NCBI GenBank assembly: GCA_006503475.1 | Contig: RSEH01000019.1 | Span: 1 to 64,000 of the forward strand | Source of the DNA: Stentor roeselii | Taxonomy: Eukaryota > Ciliophora > Heterotrichea > Heterotrichida > Stentoridae | Length of the DNA: 64,000 nucleotides | Direction: 5' to 3' | Shown here: piece by piece, positions 1 through 10,620 of the stretch | How the letters are laid out: each line of letters begins with the position of its first letter | How positions within the stretch are numbered: the stretch's first letter is position 1 | The notes under the pieces: generated by a model | What the model was told of the DNA's origin: nothing | What the model saw: only the letters and a program-made list of their open reading frames with translations | Database searches by the model: none | Position numbers and translations under genes: made by a program

Positions 1-1
1 T

Positions 2-365
2 AGGGGCATTACTTGGTTCAAGTATCACAGCATACCTGAGCAACAATCTGGGAAGACTCAAAACAGTCCTTATTTTTATGCTGTAACCTTGGTAGGGTCA
101 GTTATGTCAGTATTTCCAATAACTGCTGTATTTTTAGTAGGTAGATTTTTATGTGGAGTCTCCTGCGGAATATGCTTGACCATTTCTCCGATTAATATCT
201 CAGAAATGACTCCAGGTGCACTTATGGGAATGATTGAAAAATCAAGAAAAACAAATCATCAGCGGTTACTGTCAAGTATTCCTACCCTCGGTATATATTT
301 ATTTGACTAGCCTTTTCTTTTTCAATTATGGTGCAATATCTATTGATTGTGCGATTAATCTAAAC
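2..365 (+). pseudogene. Sugar transporter (SLC2/MFS) fragment, broken
   Basis: Reads as the middle of a glucose-transporter-like MFS protein entering from the left edge. The first part carries the loop motif (LSNNLGRLK) that follows TM2. The frame from about 89 carries GRFLCGVSCGICLTISPIN and SEMTPGALMG, matching the conserved GRF...G...PxYxSE...LRG segment. The two parts lie in different frames and are separated by a 13-nt GTAACCTTGGTAG stretch that looks like an intron but leaves the frame one base out. After about 305 the hydrophobic sequence continues in yet another frame and then stops. The rest of the 12-TM protein is absent downstream, so this is a relic or a badly damaged gene. The family call is fairly secure. 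Confidence 0.6.
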
Positions 366-870
366 ATCTAAATTTAAAAGGTCTTGATGGGCTTCCTAGT
401 ACTTTCCATGTTTCAAAGTTCTTGAAGCAGAAGATGTATTCATCTGTGATGCCTATAGTGAGGTTGAGGTAGCTTATGACTGCAATTGGATTATGTTATT
501 CGGATTCATTGAAGATTGAATAGTAAATGCACACTCGGATGAATGGTGATTTGTACTTCATTGTGAATTTGATTAATGGCCTGTAGAGGTGATGTGGTAT
601 TTGAAATTGGCGAAGTGGTTCTTGGTATTTTCAAAGGCCATATTGGAATAAACTAGAAAATCGATATTTCAAAAGATGTAGTGGTTATATAGGTGTTGAT
701 GCATTTACTGATTCCGCTTTCATCACATTCAAAGTAAGTATGCTGGTAGATGTAGAAGCTGAATAGTATACGACTGCGAATAATGAATACCTTTTCATCA
801 TTGAAGAGGTAGACTTTTTCATCTAAGTTTTCTCATCATATAATTAAATTCATGGATTTTGATCTTTTTT
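365..870 (-). pseudogene. Unassigned protein-coding relic
   Basis: On the minus strand three adjoining stretches read as ordinary protein: about 830-690 (contains IIRSRILFSFYIYQ and a CDESGISKC motif), 595-490 (contains KYKSPFIRVCIYYS) and 488-365 (contains FCFKNFETWKVLGSP). They are joined only across a frame change and an in-frame stop, and no start codon is evident. I do not recognise the family. Composition is richer in G and C than the flanking spacer, which supports former coding. Confidence 0.3.
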
Positions 871-1499
871 TTCAGTATATTATATTTATGATTATATAAA
901 TGGTTCAACTGCCGAGTAAGATAGTATTGATCATCTAAGTTTTTATCATATAGTTTTAAATTGATATTTTAAGCAGTTACTATACCCAAAATTAATTCAG
1001 AAACAATATTTCCTTGTTACTTCAGAGATTATAGGTTTAAATCTGTCATAGAAAGGATAATATGATACTCATAAAAATATTTTTTTCACAGATCCATATG
1101 CCTGATTTCTGTTTTAATTTCCTTAGATCGAATTCAAATGGTTTAGATTTTCTTCAATGGTTTTATTTAGGTTTAAGTAACTAAAAACTCGAAATTTATA
1201 GAGAAAATTATGATATTTTAAGTAAATTAAATTTTTAATTAGGTTTCAATGAATATTAAAGTTAAAATAATATATTTTAAACAAGTTAAGACTAGAACTT
1301 TTTTTGAATTAGCATTTACTTGAGTTTGTTTAATTTCAGGGTTAGTAGGTTTACGATTCTTTCCTTAGAAAATAAATTTCTAATCTATAATTTATTTTGA
1401 ATTAAAGATTGTTTTCTGTTCAGTTTCATCAAAGAAAAATTTATAAATCTTTTTCCTGATTGGTGAATTTTATTTCTAGATCTTTCAAAAGAATCCTAA
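871..1499. other. AT-rich spacer
   Basis: No open frame, motif or RNA gene could be supported here. The sequence is AT-rich with many short T and A runs. Confidence 0.5.
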
Positions 1500-1685
1500 T
1501 TTTTCTTCCCTCATAGCAATAAATATACTCGCTAATGTCCTGCCGGCTCTAGTTAAAGTCTTCAATTTCTTAAGATCGAAATTATGCAAAAATTCACAAA
1601 AGATTAACCCTGCTGTTGAAACAGCTATGCAGTAGCATTGGGAAATGAGACTAAGAATTAGATTAATTATTTTTAGGACATTATT
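1500..1685 (+). pseudogene. Short unassigned coding relic
   Basis: One frame reads LIAINILANVLPALVKVF followed by a Lys/Cys-rich stretch and HWEMRLRIRLIIF, interrupted once by TAG. It looks like a membrane-protein fragment with one hydrophobic segment. There is a faint resemblance to the last part of anoctamin-like proteins, which I would not rely on. No start or flanking exons could be found. Confidence 0.25.
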
Positions 1686-2212
1686 TTATTAAGAATGTTA
1701 TTTTTTTTTGCCTTAGGTTGAATCGAATCACGAGAATTCTTGGCTGATAAAATAATTTGCTTTGGGTATAAATAATGTAGAACTAGCAATAATTTTATTA
1801 AATAATATATGGGATGATTAGGATTAATCTTTATGAAATTAAGAATGAAATCTTTAGGGTATAGATAGTTTGTTTTGTATTTTAGCTGAACTTTTTTATT
1901 TTATTTGCAAATATGAATAGAAAATTTATTATTAGAATACTTGGATGATTGCACTATCTCTAATAATTTTTCACCGCAATACTAAGTAAAATATCGCTTA
2001 ATTTGTAATTTGATTGAAGTAAATTATGGTATAAATTATAACAACTACTTAATGAAGAATTTATAATTAAGTTTTTTAATGATTAGAAAATTATTTAACT
2101 CCATTGAATACTTTTGGCTTCAAGAAAAGTGAAAATGAATCCTTTGCAATCTATTATGTACTTACATCTAACTTAAATTGATATTTGTTTTAAAGTCTAT
2201 AACCTTATCTAT
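1686..2212. other. AT-rich spacer
   Basis: No coding frame or RNA gene seen. It separates the relic at 1.5 kb from the 3' end of the minus-strand gene that ends at 2213. Confidence 0.5.
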
Positions 2213-4536
2213 CTAATAACCTAATCTTTTGCTAATGCATTCAGGATATCGATCTTTCATTTGCCTACATTTTGGAGCATCGTTGTCTTCCCAAATCTCC
2301 TCTTTTTTTGTTAACATATTCCAGATTTGAACTATTTGAATTAACTCTTCCCTATATAGAAATTACTTTCTTAATGTATAATACCATCTTATAAATAATA
2401 CATCCTTTTTTGTTCATACGATCTAATATAAGATACCTAAAAATCATATACATCTAAATAAAAATTGTCCATCATTAGATAAAAGAAACTCTTTATCATT
2501 CTTGTCAGGCTTTATAAAATTCCAATATTTTTTTAAGAATTCCTTTTGTTGAGAAGTGTTCATCCGCTGAAAGTCTGAATAAAATTACCATTAACTTTTT
2601 TTATTTCCTCATTTTTGATCTTTATTTTTTCTAACTCAATTCTTTTAATTAATTCATCTTCTTTTGATAAGATAATTATGTTGGTGTTTCTTTGATTTTC
2701 TTGAAAAGTCTTTAAATCTTTAGTTTCTTGATCCTCTTTCATCATTTTATTTCTACCTAATAATTTTTGTTTTTTGAATGATTCAATTTCAGAGCGAATA
2801 TTTAAAACTGACAAATTATCCTTATTTTCAACTGCCCTATTTAATAATTTTATATTGGCCAAGGTTTTACTTTCTGAATCTTTAACAGACTTATCAAAGT
2901 ACTCTTGACCACTGTCAATTTTCAAATTAAATTCAGATTTCATGTTATTGATCTGATCATTTACTCTATTTTTCATATCATTAATTTCTGCAAAAAAGAT
3001 ATTCTTAGTTTCTTCAGCTTTCAAAAAACAAGTTGAAGCAACATTTTTTTCTATTTCACAAATCTTTATTTTCAAGGTATCAACGTGGGATTGCAAACTT
3101 TCACTTATTTCAAGTATTCTTTCGTTTACTAAGTTTTTATTATCATAGAATTCTTTTCTCAATGTTTCCATAGAATAAATCCTCTTCTTTTCAATTATTT
3201 CAAAATTTGACATCATATTAAATTCTAGTAAATTTTTGCAATCTGCAATTTGATTGCTTAATTTTAAAATTTCTGAACTGTTTTGACAAATCATTTGATT
3301 ATGTTGCTTATCACTTTGCTCTTTAAAGTCATTCAAAGTTTTTTCGAAGTCTTCTTTATTTTTTTCAAATTTTCGGTTGAAAGATTCGTTTAAATTGGTT
3401 AAACGTGCTTGGAAGTCACAAAGATTTTCACTGAAGGATTTTTCAAAATTACCAATCTTAACTGAGTACTTTTTATCTAAATTTTTCATATTCGAATCAG
3501 ATTTTTCAAGAACATCCGATATTTTTGCATTGAAGTCTTGAGATAATCGAAGTTCTCTTTCATTGTACCTGTCTTGCAAATCAACAAACTTTGATTCGAA
3601 ATCCTGAGAAATTCTCGCTAATCTCTTATCAAAATCTTGAGATAATTTATTTACCTTCTCAAGAATCTGGTCTTCAACAAAACTTTTATACATCAAAGTC
3701 GATTGTTCATTTTGTTCATATAAATTATTCAGTTGGGCAAGGCCGTCTAAGTCAAGTTCGTGTTTTTTGTAAATTTCTTTGAAAAGATCATGCTGGATGA
3801 ATTTTATTTGATTTTCGAGATCTTTCTGATCATTCTGATTCCCGAAGGTGTTTTCATGTTCCTCTAGTTTTTGTTTTAAACTTTCGATTTGATTTTGCAT
3901 TGAAAGTTGGGTCATTTTATGGTCTTCTTCAACTTGGCTCATTCTTTTCATGATTTCTTCCTTTTCAGATAGGTTTTTATTTGATTGATTTTTGGCTAGT
4001 TCGATTAATTCGTTGCTCTGCTTTAAATGGGTGACAATTCTTTTAAAGTCTTCAGAAAATAAAGTGAAATCTATCGTTGCCCCTTCTTTTGAAAAATGCT
4101 GGTCAATTAACTTTGCGAACTCTGCTTTTCCTCTTAGTTGGATACCGATTTCTCCTAAGTTTTTTATTGATTCTACGGTAATCGGCTCATTTGGTGTTAA
4201 GTTCGAAACTATTGAAACTAATTTCTCTTGCCTTTCTGAGAGGTCTTCTGTTATTTCGCAGAGCTTTCGACAGATCTCTTGAAACATTTCCCGACCTGTC
4301 ATCATGACTTTGGACATAGTTTTTGAAACATTCTTGAGTTCACTCACCACTTCTTCTGAGAATTCACTTTTGGTTGGATTCAAAAATTCACTTTGAAAAT
4401 ACTGAGTGTGATGATTATGGCTTGAAATGTGATCATCACACCATTTGAAGTTTTTATTGCACTTGCAATAGTGTTTAGGACTTCCTTTGCAGTCCCCGTA
4501 TAAGCAAGGGTGTTCCATATTTATAGACACTCTCAT
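2213..4536 (-). CDS. Zinc-binding coiled-coil protein with hidden 3' exons
   Basis: The main exon (4536-2589) encodes a B-box-like Cys/His module at residues 10-41 (C-x4-C-x6-C-x-C, then WCDDH and SHNHH), followed by some 550 residues of almost continuous coiled coil with recurring LSQDF motifs near residues 300-340. Function is unknown; the build suggests a structural or scaffold protein. The frame hits TGA at 2560, but removing a 14-nt intron (2575-2588) continues it through MNTSQQKEFLKKYWNF. A 15-nt intron at 2352-2366 leads into the last exon, which ends in CISKRLGY and TAG at 2213. Between these exons a third 15-nt candidate (2437-2451) and one or two single-base shifts, one at an A6 run near 2411, must be assumed. 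Two starts are possible: 4536, or the ATG at 4518, which has the TATAAAT context common in this window. Confidence 0.75.
2352..2366 (-). other. 15-nt intron
   Basis: GTAATTTCTATATAG. Removing it joins YTLRK to EELIQIVQIWNML in frame and eliminates two in-frame stops. Confidence 0.65.
2575..2588 (-). other. 14-nt intron
   Basis: GTAATTTTATTCAG. Removing exactly 14 nt (2 mod 3) moves the frame past the TGA at 2560 into an open, well-composed stretch (DFQRMNTSQQKEFLKKYWNF). A 15-nt excision would not restore the frame. Confidence 0.7.
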
Positions 4537-4859
4537 TTCATATTAATTGAACTGCTAATATAGTAGTAAAGTATATTATAAACTTAAATTTTATCTATTT
4601 GAAGCCTTCGCACATTTAAAAGATCTATTTTCTTGATGGACTTTTAAACATAAGATAACCCTTTCAAAATCCTAAATTTGACTATTCACTATTTTTAATT
4701 GCTTTTGATAAATAGGAATCATTTGACTGATTTTGAAAACAGAAAACAATGAGTTGATAGTAGATTATTCCAGTGTATCCTAAAGAATCACCGTACATTG
4801 TGTAGAGTGCTTGAATTGGATTATTCGCAAACTTACAAATATCTCCTTTTTTAGTTTCA
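4537..4859. other. Upstream spacer
   Basis: No gene seen. It holds the presumed promoter of the minus-strand gene starting at 4536 and otherwise AT-rich sequence. Confidence 0.4.
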
Positions 4860-4867
4860 AATACATA

Positions 4868-5163
4868 ATTTCTCTATCGATCACGATCAAAAAGACCTTG
4901 AGCAGCTTTACAATAAAATCAATGACTTTCTCAACTTTTTCAGAAACTTCGGACATGGACTGAAAGCGCTTCTTCTTGTTTTGGTCTTGCTTTTCATTCG
5001 CTGGGTCAATTCTTGTGTCTTGTGTGTTGCGTGGATCGTCGCCATGTGGTCTTTTGTGCAGCCTGCTTTGATTAAATTCGCTGGGCTTGACCTGGCACTG
5101 TTTGCGACATGCTTATTAATGAGAACCCTCTTGAAGACATTGTTGGCGCGTATTGGTAGATGA
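4868..5163 (+). pseudogene. Membrane-protein fragment without a start
   Basis: One frame is open from a TAG just upstream to TGA at 5161. It begins HNFSIDHDQKDLEQLYNKIN and continues into two or three hydrophobic helices (ALLLVLVLLFIRW; VLCVAWIVAMWSFV; LALFATCLLM). There is no ATG before the conserved-looking part; the first in-frame start-like codon is inside the first helix. I do not recognise the family. It may be an exon of a broken gene together with the stretch at 5292. Confidence 0.35.
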
Positions 5164-5291
5164 TTCCTAGAGCTAGTAGTGTAAGGAAAAGTGAGTAATA
5201 ACTTTCTTATTATGAGATATTTGCAAACTAAATAGTTACTTAGAATGTCTTCTTGCTTTAATCAGGTCGATTCTCTTCTTCAGTTTGTAAA

Positions 5292-5960
5292 ATGGATTCG
5301 GCCGAAGTTGTTGGAATCGAAAAGTCCACTGAGGAAAACTCGTTGGTGAGTAGCTCTGAAGATCCGAAAGAGTGGGAACTGTTTGTAAGAAGAGTCCGTG
5401 AGTATGGGTATGACATTTATATAGAGAGAGCTTTAACTACTCTGTTGAAGATAATTTTAACACCCTGAAGTTTCTCATCCCCATCCGGAATATTCAATAA
5501 TCTTTATCTGAAAGCTCTAAACTATAAATTTAAAAAGACAGGGCACTTCACCGATTATCCGAAGATTCGATGCAGAAGAGCCGATCGCCAGTGAATGTTC
5601 TCCTCTGTTCGTTACGTGGAAGACCTCCGCGAGTGCATCGAGACTTTTGACAGGTCCAGTGCGATTGGCTCGCTGGTTCCGCGCTATGCCTTGATCTCTG
5701 CCTTGCAAGACACAAAGTTCTCCCCAATCACTCTTCCTTAAGTCAAATATTTGTCTGTTTCTGTCTTGCTCAGGAATTTCATTGATATCAACGACCCTCT
5801 TGCTTGGACTGTCGGCGTTCATGGAATTGAAAATTCAAAGTACAAGGAAGGAACTAGTCAGGAACCTTTTGCCTGAAGTCGCTCTGAACAAGGCTGGGAC
5901 CAGCCGACTACTTGGTTTAGCTCTTTCGCAAGGCTGGCTTCCGAACTAACAACCCGAATC
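5292..5960 (+). pseudogene. Unassigned damaged gene
   Basis: An ATG at 5292 opens a 58-codon frame (MDSAEVVGIEKSTEENS..., ending in TGA at 5466). It contains KEWELFVRRVREYGYDIY and then appears to shift by two bases at a TATATA run. The shifted frame gives RESFNYSVEDNFNTLKFLIP. Further protein-like stretches follow at 5510-5870 (for example YVEDLRECIETFDRSSAIG and FIDINDPLAWTVGVHGIE), each interrupted by a stop. GC content is visibly higher than in the flanking DNA. I cannot name the family; the pattern is a once-coding locus with several breaks. Confidence 0.4.
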
Positions 5961-7422
5961 GGCATCCTGTTGAATTGTCAATGAACTCAGACCGAATTTG
6001 AAAGTCACCACTTATGAAAGCTCCAAACTCTCAATGTCGGATTTTTAGAAAAGTTGAATTAATTTAGTTAAGTCTTGTTATTTTGGTTGATGGCAAAGAA
6101 AAATTTAGTAGAAGTAATTTTTTTTAGTTTTTGGACGTGGTAAGATAATTTTTTCAGGTTATTTTGAATTAAGAAAAATTGGAAAATATTGATTTAAGAA
6201 GTTTTTGTTATTAACTATTAATTATAAGTTGAAGAATTAGTATTTTTTGGTATTCATGATTTTTTCACAGTTGAATATTTATACTAGATAAATAAATTAA
6301 AATCATATCTAACCCTGCTAAATCTTAATTAGGAAAATATATTATTTGAGTGAAAAAATAAACCTCGATAATTGTTTCAATTATTTTAGAAGCTCTTTAA
6401 TACATGAATTCCTGTCAGAAACTTTCAAAGATAGTCTAAGAAATATTTACATAAATTTAATAAATTCTTTACTCTAACAGATTCTTGCAAATTAAGTTAA
6501 TTAAATATCTTTTTATTCTATATGATTTATTGATAATCTAAAATATACTTGAAAACTCTCTGAAGATTTTAAAGATTCAAAACTTTATAAAACATTATTT
6601 AAAATACATAATTTTGAAACTCCTACATATAACTTCAATTCAGCGCGTAAGGATGTGTTAAGATTTTGAAGTTTGAGTTTGATTTGAAACAGGTTATTTA
6701 AAGGATAGCTTTCAAATCAAAACTGAAGACTCTAATCAATTTTTGAGTATTGTAAACAGTACGTTACTTAATTTGAATGTAGTTTTAGCATAATTTTGAA
6801 AATATTAATATGCACGCCTCTAGTGATTCAATTCTTTAGTAATAAAAAGAGATCATTATAATGAAATTGATTTCATCTGGAAATCTTTTCCAACCATTAT
6901 CCAGAAACTCTTCACTTTTTTCACTTGCATGTGAAAGTACTTTAATATAAAAATTCTGATTAATTACTTATTGATCATAATAGAATCTTTCTGATTAATC
7001 TTAAATACCATTTTTTCTGTATCTGCTAATTATTTGATAAACAATTTCCTGTCCTGAGTCTGATCTTTAATTAATTGTGTTGATTTTTGCATTAGATGAT
7101 AAAATCCTTATCTAGACTTCAGAAACCCGTATTAAGAGTTAATCACAAAGAAAATTTTTTGAATTTTCACATAAAACTTTAATTATAACAAAAATATCAA
7201 TCTCTAGCCTTGCCTAGATAGATTAGAGATTCTTTCACAATTAAATAAACCATAAATCAATCATGCTGATGATAATCCTAAAAAATCTCACCTAATCACT
7301 GTTATTCTCTTAATCCAATAATAAAAATATAATTTTCGTTAGCACAAGTGAAGCACGCTCTAAAAACAAAGACCAACCCAAAAAAAATCCTTAAGCTCCA
7401 TCTTCAATCATCCACTAATAAA
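5961..7422. other. Long AT-rich spacer
   Basis: About 1.4 kb with no supported open frame or RNA gene on either strand. The last 100 bases before 7423 are the presumed promoter and leader of the aldo-keto reductase locus. Confidence 0.5.
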
Positions 7423-8160
7423 ATGTCTGAAATCAGTCTAATTTCAGGAAACAAGATGCCACGAGTCGCATTCGGAGTCTTTCAAGTATCCAAAGAAGAA
7501 ACAAAGCAATCAGTGCTAAAAGCCATCCGCTCAGGTTACAAGCACATCGACACAGCTTCAATTTACCAAAACGAAGAAGAAGTAGGAGAAGCGCTTTCAG
7601 AGTTATTCGCCTCAGGAGAAAAATCAAGAGAAGACATATACATAACAACGAAGTGTTTCATGACAAAGTACAGAAACATCCGAGGTGCCTTAAGCGCCAG
7701 TCTCGAAAGACTGAAGGTTTCCTACGTCGACCAGTACCTGCTGCACTGGCCGATGGCTCTGGAGCCAGACGATTCGGAGCCTCCGAAGTTCACAACGAAA
7801 CTCGACAGATACCCTCTGCATCTCGCCTGGGCTCAGATGGAAGAACTGCAGAGAGAAGGCCTTGTGAGGTCGATTGGGGTCTCTAACTGGACTATCGCTC
7901 TTTTGAATGACATGCTTGGCTTCGCTAGAATTTTGCCTGATACGAACCAGTTCGAAATCAACCCTTATAATAAAAAGGAAGAACTTGTTGAGTTTTGCCT
8001 ACAACATCATATTGTACCTGTCGCTTATCGAGTCATTTATCGACCTGATAGACTCTCGAGTTTATCAAAATCTATTTTAGATGATCCTGTTGTTGTTCAG
8101 GTTAGTCAAGTCCTGCCCAGGTCCTTCAGGCTTGGTGCTTAAGCAGAAAATGTGCTGTTA
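7423..8160 (+). pseudogene. Aldo-keto reductase, truncated and frame-shifted
   Basis: NADPH-dependent aldo-keto reductases form a (beta/alpha)8 barrel that reduces carbonyls. Counting from the ATG at 7423, the catalytic tetrad is present: Asp43 (KHIDTA), Tyr48 (SIYQNE), Lys77 (ITTK) and His108 (LLHWP). GVSNW and NQFEINPY follow as in the family. The GTG-led frame reaches 75 bases further upstream, but the ATG has the usual AATAAAATG context. Near 8100 the frame shifts and the loop is 5-6 residues short (VVVQVSQ, then PAQVLQAWCLS in another frame). Homology ends at about VIVKT (8160), before the C-terminal third, and relic sequence of another gene begins at once. It is therefore a truncated or rearranged copy, probably not functional. 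Confidence 0.75.
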
Positions 8161-8164
8161 TAGT

Positions 8165-10293
8165 GAAAACTTTGCAGAGGAATCAGGAGGTGAAGTTTAC
8201 TATTCCACTAAAAAATGTGAAACATGTGGGGTTTACTTTTCAGGAAAAACAAAATCATTGAAAACTCTTGCAGTCAAGAAGGAGGAGGAGTTAGATGGAA
8301 TGAATTTAAACTTTTTTATAATACCTCTGAAGTACTTATAAAAACAATAGAGCTACATATGGCAACAACATAGCTTCTGAAGCAGTTTCTTTATCTTTTT
8401 CAAGTTCTCGTAACTTAAAAGAAGCCATTTTGATGATCAGCGATTTCGCTCTGGTTAAGAATTCTTCGAAAAAATTTTAGTTTACCTAAAAGACACATAC
8501 GGCCAAATAGTATCAACTGACAGTAACTCTTCACTAACAATTTCAATAAATTTATAAGACAGCAGATACTCAGTTTCTGGGCAAACCAGTTTCACTGCAG
8601 AAAAATGAATAATCACAGTAACTAATTTACCCTCTACAGTCTTCCAGAATCTTGGGTGATCGTAAAGCTCGAATCAAACTCACTATAAAAAAGATAGAAA
8701 CGATGAATCAAATGATGAAGAAACCATTTACCTTAATGCAACTTTTAGAAGTTGCTCTAATGGCGAGCAGATTCAAAGCACTTCTTGTGAGAAATGCCCT
8801 GAAGGAAAATACTTATCGGAACCAAAGAGAAACTGCAAGTCTTGTCCTTTTGGAGCATTTTGTGGTGGAGGGTCTTCAGTGGCTGTGAATAAAGGGTATT
8901 GGAGGTCTAGTTTGAATTCAGAGATCATTTATTCCTGTGAATTTCCTGAAGCCTGCCGAGCTGGAAACTCTCAAGATTAACTTGGAAATTATTGTGCGGG
9001 ATACGAAGGTGTTTTGTGCCAATCATGTTAAATCGGGTACATCATGAACTCTTTTTACAAATGCTCTAAATGTCCTGAAAGAACTGCAAATCTTGTCATT
9101 CTTGTCGTGGTTTTTATATCCTGCTTTTATTGCTGTGATAATCGTTAAGGCTACACTCAAGTCGGCATTTGTTTCTAAAGAAATGTATTTGGTATATATA
9201 AAAATATTCACAATTATCTTCAATTGGTGTTTATTGTGAAACAGTTTAACCTCGAATGGCCTGAATATGTGCTGGAGCTTTTTAGGTATCAACAAGGAGC
9301 TGCCACGCTGACAGAGCAGATCTTTTCATTGGACTGTTATCTTGAAGAGAAGAAATTAGAGAGTAAAACTCAAGGATATTACTTAAAAGTTTTATTGATG
9401 GCGATAGCTCCTTTTATCATCATTTTTACTTGTTATTTGTACTGGATTCTTCACAGTTTTACGAAGGAAAATTAGAAGTATTTAAAAAGAGAAGTTTTTT
9501 ATCAATTATTGTTGTTTTCATTTGATATGCCTGACTATCTCGAAGTCTTTGCTATCGAATTTTAATTGTATTAAAATAGACCAAATGAAAATTTACCTTA
9601 AATCGAATACAAGCATACAGTGCTGGAATAATCTTCATCAAAGATACTCACTCATCATTGCACTTCCTGGATTTATTTTATGGACTATAAGTTTTTTTAG
9701 TTTCCTGGTGATTATTATGTCGAAAAATAAAAAGCCTCTGCATTTAGATCACAATCGTGTTATTTTGGGTATTTGTTTAATGGGTACAAAGCTACGAAGA
9801 TTTATTGGGAATTCTTGATTATGTTAAGGAAAACTCTTCTTATTGTAATTTCTGTGTTTTTATCTCCACAAGAAATTATTGTTCAAGCTTTGACTGTTTT
9901 CCTGATTTTTCACTTTATCTTCACTATTCAAAAACACCTTTCAATTCAAAAAAACTTAATAACATAGAAACAGAGACTTTATTAACTGCTTCAGTCACTA
10001 TTTATAGTGGCCTTTATTATGGATCTGAAGGAAACAATGCCAGGTTAGAAATATTTTTATTTATTTTCATTGTTTTCGGAAATCCCTACTTTTTTAAGTA
10101 TTGGATTTATTACTTGTTTCAAGAAATCTTAGATATTTTCATCAAATTCTGCCCTCAATTCAAAGGCAGGCTCAAAAAAGGAGACTCTTTTCAACAAAAT
10201 TTTAATGAACAGCCAACTTTTCAAGATGAAGTTCATCAGAATAAGCTAGAAGGTAAAAAATCTTATACTTTTATGCACCCTAACCAGGTTTAA
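8165..10293 (+). pseudogene. Relic of a Cys-rich, multi-TM secreted-repeat protein
   Basis: Scattered over all three frames is the C-terminal part of a large ciliate surface protein. It starts with repeat-type sequence (NNRATYGNNIASEAVSLSF, about 8341-8480; LKDTYGQIVSTDSNSS, 8490-8560). A Cys-rich ephrin-receptor-like block follows (SCEKCPEGKYL, NCKSCPFGAFCGGG, about 8780-8980). The end is a multi-TM module: TLFTNALNVLKELQ and helices to 9220; VKQFNLEWPEYVLELF to DCYLEEKK, 9230-9360; YKATKIYWEFLIMLRKTLL, 9780-9850; ETETLLTASVTIYSGLYYG, 9965-10030. Several stops and shifts separate the pieces, one of them at an A7 run near 9951-9957. The family assignment rests on the remembered ciliate pattern of these motifs. 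Confidence 0.6.
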
Positions 10294-10620
10294 AACAAAG
10301 AAAACTCAAATATAAAAATATGGACCAAGTATTTTGGGACTTTGCAAGAATTGATATGATAAGAACAAAGAAAAAAAATATATTCTAGCAGAGTTTAGTA
10401 AGTTGAGATTATTGATGAATACTTAAATTTAAGATTAATTAGATAAAAAAGCTGATGATTTATTTTTTTGTACTTTTAAAGAAAATTCAAAAATATTTGT
10501 TGTGATTTAAATACTTCCTGAATCCAAATTCCTACAATTAAACTTTCCTCTCCAACAACTAAATTTTTATCTTCACAATTAACCCTGCAATCAAGTTCTT
10601 TCAATAAAATTGTTGCATAA
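10294..10620. other. Spacer upstream of the ABC transporter
   Basis: No gene seen. It contains the presumed promoter; the start at 10621 has the context GCATAAATG. Confidence 0.4.
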
